A stretch of 5,619 bases of DNA, from the NCBI GenBank assembly GCA_026706165.1, contig JAPOZF010000668.1, positions 1 through 5,619 on the forward strand. The letters are read 5' to 3'. The translations under genes and the position numbers were made by a program. Positions 1 through 5,619 of the stretch are shown in pieces. The notes under the pieces were generated by a model. The model was not told where the DNA came from and made no database searches. It saw only the letters and a list, made by a program, of their open reading frames with translations. This DNA is from Gemmatimonadota bacterium. GTDB taxonomy: Bacteria > Latescibacterota > UBA2968 > UBA8231. The stretch's first letter is position 1, and every line of letters begins with the position of its first letter.

Positions 1-449
1 CTTTCGAAATGGGCGGGCTGATGCTGCTCGAGGGCTCGCACCTTCAGGAGGAGCTCAAGGCGACCTACGGCCAGGCCGACGTCAACCTGTACTGCGAGAA
101 CTCCGGGGAGGCCGCCGAAATCATCGCCGCGGCGAAGGCGGAGAACCGCGAGCTGACCGGCGAAGAGAGGAACCGCATTCAGTGGACCACTCTCGGCCCC
201 TACGGCAAGGACCCGATCGACGCCCGCGCCGACCTCGGAGGCCGCTGGCTGACCGCCGGCTACAGGATGGGCGACCTGCTCGTTTTCACCATGTACACCA
301 TGCACGCCGCCCACGACAACCAGACCGGCCGCCTGCGCATCTCCACCGACTCCCGCTACCAGCTCGCCTCCGAGCCGATCGACAACCGCTGGGTCGGCGA
401 CCCGCCGCCGGGAAACGGCATCGGGCATCACCGGGGGACGATCTGTTGA
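1..449 (+). CDS. Phytanoyl-CoA dioxygenase (PhyH) family protein, C-terminal part (5' end outside window)
   Basis: This is the C-terminal part of an Fe(II)/2-oxoglutarate-dependent oxygenase of the PhyH family; such enzymes hydroxylate small organic substrates in the cytoplasm. The reading frame is open to the window start: Phe-Glu precede the Met at position 9. That Met sits inside the conserved strand GGLMLLEGSH, which matches the family's GGL-x-x-x-PGSH, so it is not the true start. The first iron ligands (HxD) must lie upstream, outside the window. Counting from Met 9, the distal iron-binding His is H99, after the GDLLVF strand, and the 2-oxoglutarate-binding Arg is R110. The 11-residue spacing equals that of the His/Arg pair in human PHYH, and N104 and S112 fit the family pattern. 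Both visible catalytic residues are intact. The stop TGA (447-449) lies 28 bp before the oxidoreductase gene, suggesting co-transcription. The family call is strong; the substrate is unknown. Confidence 0.88.
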   Translation, partial: FEMGGLMLLEGSHLQEELKATYGQADVNLYCENSGEAAEIIAAAKAENRELTGEERNRIQWTTLGPYGKDPIDARADLGGRWLTAGYRMGDLLVFTMYTMHAAHDNQTGRLRISTDSRYQLASEPIDNRWVGDPPPGNGIGHHRGTIC

Positions 450-481
450 TGGCGGCTCCGGCGGACAGGCAACCCCCGTGA
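449..481 (+). other. Ten-codon reading frame bridging two genes, possible translational coupling
   Basis: An ATG at 449-451 overlaps the dioxygenase stop (TGATG). It opens a 10-residue frame whose TGA (479-481) overlaps the oxidoreductase GTG start (GTGA). A ribosome ending the dioxygenase could re-initiate here and be delivered to the next start. The peptide, MAAPADRQPP, has no recognisable function and lies in the third frame relative to both neighbours. The double overlap is visible in the sequence; coupling is inference and it could be chance. Confidence 0.2.
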
Positions 482-1560
482 GCCGGCCGCTTCGGCTCGG
501 CATCGCCGGGGCGGGGTTCACCGGCAGGCAGGCGGCGCTCTCGGCGTCGCAGATGGAGCGGGTAGAGAGCGCGGCGATCGCCGATCCCGACAGCGGGCGC
601 CGCGATCCGCTGGCCGACGAGTTCGCCATCCCCGGCCGCTGCTCCGACTACCGCGAGCTGTTGAGCGACGGGAGCGTCGAGGCGGTCTATCTCGGCGTCC
701 CGCCCGGCATTCGCACGCCGATGGTCATCGACAGCCTCGCCGCGGGCAGGCACGTCCTGGTGCAGAAGCCGCACGCGACCCGGGCCGGCGAGATCCTCGA
801 GATGGAGGCGGCGGCGCAGGAGGCCGGCAGGGTCCTCCAGTTCTGCTATTACCTGCGCCACTATCCCCACAACCGCGCCGTGCGCCTCGCGGTGGACTCA
901 GGGACGATCGGCGAGCCCTACCACGGCCGCTATTTCAGCAAGAACGCGAGCCCGCCCGGGACGATCACCGGGGCCAACCGCTGGCTGCACGTGTACGGGC
1001 AGAAGGGGGGCGTGCTCGCCCAGCACATGTCGCACGACCTCAACCTGCTGTGGTGGTGGATGGGCTGTCCGAAACCGGAGTGGGCCTTCGCCGCCAAGCA
1101 CCACCTGCACGCCCTGTACGACGGCCCGGAGGGCCCCTCGGAAGATTACTTCAGCGGCCTGCTCGGCTGCGCCGGCGGCAGGACGATCCAGATCGACTGC
1201 AGCAACTCCAGCCACTGCGACACGCCGCGGACCTGCGAGCTGCACGGCACCGAGGGGGCCATCGCCGGAAACGCCCGCTGCGGGCTGGGCCGCGCCCCCG
1301 GTTCGCCGCCGAACGAGGCGGTGTTCCGCCGGACCGGGGACGGGTACCGCCGCGAGGAGATCCCGCAGGAATCCGATATCGACCATACCGAGGGACCCGA
1401 GGGGGCGTCCCCGTTCTACCACGAGATCGAGCGCTTCGCCATGGCGGTGGCCGGGGAAACGGAGCCGGAGGTCGCCGTGCCGGAGGCGCACCTGTTCATG
1501 AAGATCCTCGACGCGCTCTACGACAGCGCGGATACGGGGCGGAAGATCGAGATCCGCTGA
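478..1560 (+). CDS. Gfo/Idh/MocA family NAD(P)-dependent oxidoreductase with atypical catalytic motif
   Basis: This 360-residue protein has the usual length for the Gfo/Idh/MocA family, cytoplasmic dehydrogenases acting mostly on sugars, inositols and sugar acids. The N-terminal Rossmann fold starts at once, with GAGFTG at residues 11-16 (GxGxxG). D36 follows beta-2 (AAIADPD) and probably contacts the nucleotide ribose. The motif normally written EKP is QKP here (residues 96-98), so the catalytic Lys K97 is kept. The C-terminal alpha/beta domain runs from about residue 125. In the family motif GGxLxDxGxHxxD, residues 177-189 give Q182 for the catalytic Asp, H186 for the conserved His and N189 for the last Asp. 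The GTG start at 478 is preferred because the Rossmann strand begins six residues later; a weak GGACAGG lies eight bases upstream. Its stop is 32 bp before the aldolase gene. The family is certain. The substrate is not, and the Asp loss suggests an unusual substrate or a non-dehydrogenase role. Confidence 0.93.
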   Translation: MSRPLRLGIAGAGFTGRQAALSASQMERVESAAIADPDSGRRDPLADEFAIPGRCSDYRELLSDGSVEAVYLGVPPGIRTPMVIDSLAAGRHVLVQKPHATRAGEILEMEAAAQEAGRVLQFCYYLRHYPHNRAVRLAVDSGTIGEPYHGRYFSKNASPPGTITGANRWLHVYGQKGGVLAQHMSHDLNLLWWWMGCPKPEWAFAAKHHLHALYDGPEGPSEDYFSGLLGCAGGRTIQIDCSNSSHCDTPRTCELHGTEGAIAGNARCGLGRAPGSPPNEAVFRRTGDGYRREEIPQESDIDHTEGPEGASPFYHEIERFAMAVAGETEPEVAVPEAHLFMKILDALYDSADTGRKIEIR

Positions 1561-1576
1561 AATACCACCATATACC

Positions 1577-1583
1577 GGGAGAG
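1577..1583 (+). promoter_or_regulatory. Ribosome binding site of the aldolase gene
   Basis: GGGAGAG lies nine bases before the ATG at 1593. It decides the start: the same frame stays open upstream to about 1050, but that part overlaps the oxidoreductase gene and has no aldolase similarity. Confidence 0.6.
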
Positions 1584-1592
1584 AACACCGAG

Positions 1593-2345
1593 ATGAAAAT
1601 CAGACCGAACCGGATCAAGCAGAAGCTCGCCGACGGCGGCGTCGCCTGCATCGTCAGCGGCCTGTCCGACCCCGACGGCATCGACGCCTTCGGGCCCAAC
1701 GGCTTCGACGGCGTCTGGCTCGAGGGGGAACACGGCGCCGCCGACGCCTCGCGGCTCGGCGACCTGACGCGCGCCTGCGACATCTGGGGAATGACCTCGG
1801 TGGTGCGCGTCAACCGGAACGACCAGGCCCTGATCTACCGCACCCTCGACTGCGGCGCCATCGGCATCTGCGTCCCCCACGTCGACACCAGGGAGGAGGC
1901 GCAGAACGTCGTCGACGGCGGCAAGTTCGCGCCTGCCGGCAAGCGCGGCATGTACACCAGCCGCCAGGGGTACGGTGTCGACAACTTCTTCGCCGAGGCC
2001 AACGATCAGTCGCTGCTGATCGTGCTGATCGAGGACATCGAGGCGATCGGGAATCTCGACGAGATCCTCACGGTCGATCACATCGACGTCTTCTTCGTGG
2101 CCCCCACCGACCTCGCCCAGTCGATGGGGCACAACGCCGACACCGCTCATCCCGAGGTCCAGGACACGATCACCGACGCCCTCGCGCGCATCAACGCCGC
2201 CGGGCGGGTCGCCGGTTGCACCACCAACAACGACCAGGTCGCCGACTACGTCGGCCGCGGCGCGCGGGTGGTCCTGACCTCGGTGGGGGCCTGGCTGGCG
2301 GCCGGCGCCAGGGATTTCGTCGCCCGCGCCGAGTCCGCTCTGTAG
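1593..2345 (+). CDS. HpcH/HpaI aldolase/citrate lyase family protein
   Basis: This 250-residue protein is a class II (metal-dependent) pyruvate aldolase-type enzyme of the HpcH/HpaI family. Characterised members reversibly cleave 2-oxo-3-deoxy sugar acids or 4-hydroxy-2-oxo acids to pyruvate and an aldehyde. Against E. coli HpaI (H45, R70, D84, E149, D175, recalled from the literature) the equivalent residues are H47 in WLEGEHG, R72 in VRVNRND, D86 in RTLDCG, and the metal ligands E147 in LIED and D173 in APTDLA. All are present, so the enzyme is probably active. Other matches are the VPHVDTREEA strand (residues 94-103), PAGKRG (114-119), corresponding to the family's glycine-rich loop, and ANDQ (136-139). 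The ATG at 1593 gives a normal family length. It is the third gene of the run, 32 bp after the oxidoreductase, and fits the cleavage step of a sugar-acid or 2-oxo-acid pathway. The exact substrate, for example whether it is a GarL-like or HpaI-like enzyme, cannot be told. Confidence 0.92.
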   Translation: MKIRPNRIKQKLADGGVACIVSGLSDPDGIDAFGPNGFDGVWLEGEHGAADASRLGDLTRACDIWGMTSVVRVNRNDQALIYRTLDCGAIGICVPHVDTREEAQNVVDGGKFAPAGKRGMYTSRQGYGVDNFFAEANDQSLLIVLIEDIEAIGNLDEILTVDHIDVFFVAPTDLAQSMGHNADTAHPEVQDTITDALARINAAGRVAGCTTNNDQVADYVGRGARVVLTSVGAWLAAGARDFVARAESAL

Positions 2346-2476
2346 TCTCCGGATCCAGGCATCCCGCAGATCGGAGGATCGGGGAATGGCCCCGCTCCCT
2401 TGCGGGTCCGCAGCGAAGGGTCGAGGCCCTCCCTTGAGTTGGAGCAGCCTGGCTCACCGGACCATCAGGGAGGCAT

Positions 2477-2494
2477 GGGACCGCCATCGGTCCC
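2477..2494 (+). promoter_or_regulatory. Perfect 7-bp hairpin in the leader of the broken gene
   Basis: GGGACCG (2477-2483) and CGGTCCC (2488-2494) are exact inverted repeats around the four-base loop CCAT. No T run follows, so it does not look like an intrinsic terminator. It ends eight bases before the AAGGAG ribosome binding site and could influence initiation or mRNA stability, or be a protein-binding palindrome. The structure is seen; the role is inferred. Hairpins of this size are fairly common in GC-rich DNA. Confidence 0.35.
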
Positions 2495-2501
2495 CGCAGA
2501 A

Positions 2502-2507
2502 AAGGAG
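2502..2507 (+). promoter_or_regulatory. Ribosome binding site of the broken gene
   Basis: AAGGAG sits six bases before the ATG at 2514. It is a near-ideal Shine-Dalgarno sequence and the main reason to place the original start there. It suggests that the gene was translated until recently, or still is. Confidence 0.6.
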
Positions 2508-2513
2508 TTCGGG

Positions 2514-2931
2514 ATGCGGACGCTTCTGTCAGAAACTGCAGTTTCCCTGCTGGCAACGACCCGTTTTCCGGAGGCGCAGCTTCAGGACCGGGTGTTTCCC
2601 TTCATCGAGCTGACCGACGAGATGCGGGACCGCATCGACCTCAGGGACGGTCTGGTCGACGACGGGTCGGACGTCCTCGGCGAGCCGGCGTTGACGCCGC
2701 TCGATTTCGCCCTTCTCGAGGGAGATTCATACGACCCGTCGTCATTCGACTTCCGCGTCTGGCTCGCCTGGCACGATGCAGGGAACCATCTGTTCGTGGC
2801 CGCGGAGTTCGTCGACGATTTCCACGAAAACCCGTACGAACGTGACGATGCCTTTTCATTTGCCCTTCGGGGATGGGGCGGTGTGGTTTTCCGTGGACGG
2901 CGACATGGGTGCCGCCCCTTCCGATGCCTGA
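2514..2931 (+). pseudogene. Decayed gene for an exported protein with a CBM9-like sugar-binding domain (frameshifted, truncated)
   Basis: From the ATG at 2514 the first 112 codons read as a degraded signal peptide and the start of a beta-sandwich like carbohydrate-binding module family 9. The N-terminus (M1, R2, LL, then AVSLLATT and a PEAQLQ|D cleavage-like site near residue 24) has the shape of a Sec signal, but E7 and R17 fall in the hydrophobic part. The opening strand IDLRDGLVDD is followed by G51, where such domains usually carry Trp (DG-x-x-DDW); TGG to GGG is a one-base change. RVWLAWHDAGNHLFVAAEFVDD (split here: RVWLAWHDAG, then NHLFVAAEFVDD) fits the core strands at residues 81-102. 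After D112 (2849) this frame becomes unlike a domain. The +1 frame from 2851 gives AVWFSVDGDMG, the expected next strand, ending at TGA 2929-2931. A frameshift near 2850 therefore splits the domain, and even the restored frame stops early. If unrepaired, frame one runs on antisense into the peptidase gene to a stop at 3218 (234 residues). The alternative is a sequencing error plus a genuinely short protein. Confidence 0.6.
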
Positions 2932-2946
2932 CCGAACCGGAGGGGT

Positions 2947-5619
2947 CTAAAGCACCGGCACCAGCTCCAGGGCCTGCCCGCCTGCGTTGGCCGCCTCCAG
3001 GGCGTCGCGCGACCCCAGCACCGCGATGCGGCCGCTCCTTCCCGCCTCGTCGAGCACGTCTGCGAAGGCCCGGAACTCCGCGGCCGTGGTCGCCAGCACC
3101 GCGTCCCGCATCTGCTGGCGGAAGCCGTCGTCCAGTCCGGTCAGCTCCCTCACCATCGAGGTGTGCCCCCTCGCGTCGGGCAGCTGGTAGGCGTCGAGGT
3201 CGCCGATGGTCCCGATGATCGCCTTGGTCAGCTCCTCCTCGGAGAGATCGGCCTCGCGCAGGAAGCGCCCGGAGTTGTCGAAGTTGGCGAGGGTCCCGCC
3301 GAGGTTGGGGTCGCGGTACGAGGCGAAGGCGAGGATTCCGGAGAAGGGGTCGAACGAGCAGAAAGCCCCGTAGGCCCCGCCCTGGACGCGGACCCGGTCC
3401 CACAGCCAGGTGTTGCGGAGGTAGCGGGTGATCACCGCGACCGAGCCGTGCAGCTCGTACCCGAGCTCGTAGAGGTTCGCGGCCTTGCCGACGTAGTTGA
3501 CCTGCGCCGGTATCACCAGCCCCTCGCACCTGCGCTCGTAGCGCGGCTCCCAGGCCGCCTCTTGCGCGGGGGCGTCCGGAAGCGCTTCCACCAGCCTGGC
3601 GAGCTGCCTCTCGAAACCGGGGCGGTCGCTGTCGGGCAGGGTGGCGTTGCACAGCAGGGTGCGCCGGTTCACCAGCAGGCTGCGCAGCTCCTCGAGCCGG
3701 GCGAGCACCCCGGGCCAGTCGTTTTCGATGTCGGCGACCAGCTGCCGCAGGAAGAAGAGGTAGCTGACCCCCTCCATCTGCTCCGACACCCACGCCGCCT
3801 CGTCGAGCTGCGCCCGCAGGCGCAGGGCGACCACCCCGTGCCCCCCCGGCACCAGGCCCGCCTCCTGCTCGGCGCGCTCCTCGAGCGCCATCTGCAGGAA
3901 CCGCTCCCGGTTGTCGAGGTTCACCGTGTTGAGGATGTCCCCCATGATGTCGACGAGGTCGCCGACCTGGCCGACCATTGCCTTGCCGCGCAGAAAGAAC
4001 CGCGCCGCAGCCTCTTTCGAGCCGCGCCGGGACGATACCAGGGTATGCGGCCAGACGCCCCCGGTGCGGGCGCCGATGCGCTGCGCGAGCTGGACGAAAT
4101 CCTCCTTTTCGGTGCCCATCTCGAGGAGGGCGCGCCCGAACAGCGGCAGGCAGGGAAGCAGCCGCTCCGGCACCGCGCGCACCGAGAAACCGACGTCGGC
4201 GTAGACGATGCCGTTGGTGAACAGGTCGTGGAACAGGGCGGGAGCGCCCGCGATCTCTCCCCTTTCGAGCGGTATGGTGCCGATCTCCGGTTCCAGGTCC
4301 TCCAGGGTCAGGCGCGGCAGCCTGGCCAGATCGGCGGGATCGTCCGGCAGCTGCTGGCGCCGCGCCAGCTCTTCCGCCTCCGCGGCTATCTCCCGCAGCC
4401 GTCCGTCGCTCATACCCTCCCGCGCCCGGCTCAGCCGCTCTTCTTCCTCCCGCTCCTCCCTCCGCGCCTGTTCCTCGTCGGCGCGCAGGTAGAGCGTGGT
4501 GCGGTGGCTGTTGTCGAGCAGGTGGCGCCTGATCAGCTGCTCGAACCAGCCGCCGGCTTCCCCCCTCCGCCTGACCTCCGCCAGGGGTTCGGCGTACGCG
4601 AGGGGGGCGAACGGGTCGCGGTCGTAGAGCCACGTCGTCAGCGCCCTGAGCATCAGCGCCAGACCGCGCGGGTAGGAGCCGGTGTTGTTCTCCCGCAGGC
4701 GGAACTCCGAGGTGTTCAGGGCCGCGGTCACCGTCTCCCTGTCGATCCCATCCCCGGCCAGCGATTCCAGAGTCCGCAGCACCAGCTCGACGACCTGCTC
4801 CTCGTCCTCGCGGGCCACCCCCTTCAGTCCGATCGAGAAGAAGAACTGCTGCAGCTCGGTCTCCATGCCGATGCCGGAGAGGTCCTCACCGAGGCCGGAC
4901 TCGATCAGCGCCTTGCGCAGCGGCGACGCCGGCGTCCCCAGCAGCACGTGGTCGAGTATCTGCAGCCCGAGACCGGTCACCGGGTCGATCTCCTCGTGCA
5001 TCAGCCAGTTGACGGTGACCATGCTTCTGGCGCGGCCATTCTCCTCTCCCTCCTCACCGGCAGCGTAGGTGCGTTCGACTTTCCGCGGACCGGAGAAGGG
5101 TGGCTGCCAGGCGACGGCGGACCGGATCCCGGCGGGCTCGTACTCGCCCAGGTACTCCTCGAGCAGCTCCAAGCGGCGCCCGGCCGGGTCGTCGCCGTAG
5201 AAGTAGATGCGCGCGTTGGCCGGGTGGTAGAAGTCGCGGTGGAAGCTTTCGAACTGCTCGTAGGTGAGGTCCGGTATCTCGCGCGGGTGGCCCCCGGAAT
5301 CGACGCCGTAGGTGTTGCCGGGGAACAGCGAGTGCTGCACGTACTCCGCCATCACCCGGTCCGGCGAGGAGTTGGCCCCCTTCATCTCGTTGAAAACCAC
5401 CCCTTTGAAAACCAGGGGGCCGCCGGCCTCCTCGACCTCGTAGTGCCATCCTTCCTGCTGCAGGACCTGCGGCGTCAGGCGCGGGTGGAAGACGGCGTCG
5501 AGGTAGACGTCGATCAGGTTGTAGAAGTCCTGCAGGTTCTGGCTGGCGACCGGATAACAGGTCTTGTCGGGGTAGGTGAAGGCGTTGAGGAAGGTCTTCA
5601 GCGACCCCTTGAGCAGTTC
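2947..5619 (-). CDS. M16C zinc metallopeptidase, presequence protease (PreP)-like; N-terminus outside window
   Basis: The frame is open from the window end to the TAG at 2947-2949, giving 890 visible residues of a protein expected to be near 970-1000. It is a peptidasome of family M16C, which encloses and degrades unfolded peptides (PreP type). The first visible residues (ELLKGSL, then TFLNAFTYPDKT, near residues 1-20) match the segment that follows the HXXEH zinc motif, so that motif lies just outside the window. The distal zinc ligand is probably E78 in VVFNEMKG. YGVDSGG (about 104-110) and FHRDFYHPANA (about 126-136) are further PreP signatures. A charged, likely coiled-coil linker spans about 380-425, as expected for the M16C-associated domain joining the two halves. 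In the C-terminal half, DRVRVQGGAYG carries R744 and Y750, which by spacing match the PreP substrate-carboxylate-binding Arg/Tyr pair. No signal peptide can be judged. The GTG at 5400 is internal and not the start. The gene converges with the broken sugar-binding gene across 15 bp and has no visible terminator. Confidence 0.93.
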   Translation of the reverse strand, partial: ELLKGSLKTFLNAFTYPDKTCYPVASQNLQDFYNLIDVYLDAVFHPRLTPQVLQQEGWHYEVEEAGGPLVFKGVVFNEMKGANSSPDRVMAEYVQHSLFPGNTYGVDSGGHPREIPDLTYEQFESFHRDFYHPANARIYFYGDDPAGRRLELLEEYLGEYEPAGIRSAVAWQPPFSGPRKVERTYAAGEEGEENGRARSMVTVNWLMHEEIDPVTGLGLQILDHVLLGTPASPLRKALIESGLGEDLSGIGMETELQQFFFSIGLKGVAREDEEQVVELVLRTLESLAGDGIDRETVTAALNTSEFRLRENNTGSYPRGLALMLRALTTWLYDRDPFAPLAYAEPLAEVRRRGEAGGWFEQLIRRHLLDNSHRTTLYLRADEEQARREEREEEERLSRAREGMSDGRLREIAAEAEELARRQQLPDDPADLARLPRLTLEDLEPEIGTIPLERGEIAGAPALFHDLFTNGIVYADVGFSVRAVPERLLPCLPLFGRALLEMGTEKEDFVQLAQRIGARTGGVWPHTLVSSRRGSKEAAARFFLRGKAMVGQVGDLVDIMGDILNTVNLDNRERFLQMALEERAEQEAGLVPGGHGVVALRLRAQLDEAAWVSEQMEGVSYLFFLRQLVADIENDWPGVLARLEELRSLLVNRRTLLCNATLPDSDRPGFERQLARLVEALPDAPAQEAAWEPRYERRCEGLVIPAQVNYVGKAANLYELGYELHGSVAVITRYLRNTWLWDRVRVQGGAYGAFCSFDPFSGILAFASYRDPNLGGTLANFDNSGRFLREADLSEEELTKAIIGTIGDLDAYQLPDARGHTSMVRELTGLDDGFRQQMRDAVLATTAAEFRAFADVLDEAGRSGRIAVLGSRDALEAANAGGQALELVPVL

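Larger units (their letters stand above)
2346..2513. other. Intergenic region without a recognisable gene
   Basis: These 168 bases separate the aldolase from the broken sugar-binding gene. I see no coding similarity in either direction and no convincing -35/-10 pair. A short 5-bp stem at 2391-2406 (CCCGC/GCGGG) lacks a T run, so it is at best a weak terminator for the upstream operon. The strongest structure is the hairpin at 2477-2494. Confidence 0.5.

Noticed and set aside
9..11. ATG as the start of the dioxygenase
   Set aside because: It lies inside a conserved core strand, the frame is open upstream, and the HxD iron ligands would be missing.
286..1491. Minus-strand frames at 286-870 and 898-1491
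   Set aside because: Both lie opposite conserved coding sequence on the plus strand and have the composition of antisense shadows.
1050..1592. Upstream extension of the aldolase frame
   Set aside because: It overlaps the well-supported oxidoreductase, reads as low-complexity Arg/Gly/Pro sequence, and the ATG at 1593 has a ribosome binding site and gives the family length.
1518..2150. A 210-codon minus-strand frame opposite the aldolase
   Set aside because: It is a Val/Asp/Gly-rich shadow of the aldolase codon pattern with no recognisable domain.
2391..2406. Possible intrinsic terminator after the aldolase
   Set aside because: The stem is only five base pairs and no T run follows it.
2582..4633. 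A 683-codon open frame on the minus strand
   Set aside because: It is in another frame of the peptidase gene, is dominated by Arg, Gly and Ala, has no domain similarity, and results from high GC content with few stop codons.
5054..5449. A second minus-strand frame in the N-terminal peptidase region
   Set aside because: The peptidase frame is continuous and conserved through this stretch, so there is no sign of a frameshift; the alternative is Arg/Gly-rich noise.

Overview
This is a GC-rich bacterial window with dense, short-spaced genes. The gene mix is a PhyH-type dioxygenase, a Gfo/Idh/MocA oxidoreductase, an HpcH/HpaI aldolase, a secreted sugar-binding-like fragment and an M16C metalloprotease. 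It resembles uncultivated, carbohydrate-degrading lineages such as Latescibacterota or Poribacteria, or Planctomycetes-like genomes. That placement is an impression from gene content, not something the sequence proves. No rRNA, tRNA, CRISPR array or insertion sequence was seen.

Positions 1-2345 (+ strand) hold a compact three-gene run. It starts with the C-terminal part of a phytanoyl-CoA dioxygenase-family protein, cut by the window start. A complete Gfo/Idh/MocA-family oxidoreductase follows after 28 bp, and a complete HpcH/HpaI-family aldolase follows after another 32 bp. The three probably share one transcript. Together they could hydroxylate, oxidise and then cleave a small organic substrate through a 2-oxo acid, but the substrate cannot be read from the sequence. 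The oxidoreductase keeps its cofactor fold and catalytic Lys but has Gln where the family usually has the catalytic Asp.

Positions 2346-2513 are non-coding and contain a perfect 7-bp hairpin just ahead of a good ribosome binding site. Positions 2514-2931 (+) are what appears to be a broken gene for an exported protein with a CBM9-like beta-sandwich. Its signal peptide is damaged, it has a probable Trp-to-Gly change in its opening motif, it has a frameshift near 2850, and it stops early.

Positions 2947-5619 (- strand) encode most of an M16C (presequence protease/PreP-like) zinc metallopeptidase. It converges on the broken gene with only 15 bp between them, and its N-terminus with the HXXEH motif lies beyond the window end. 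I see no convincing new defence, mobile or regulatory system. The points most worth checking are the decayed sugar-binding gene and the altered oxidoreductase active site.
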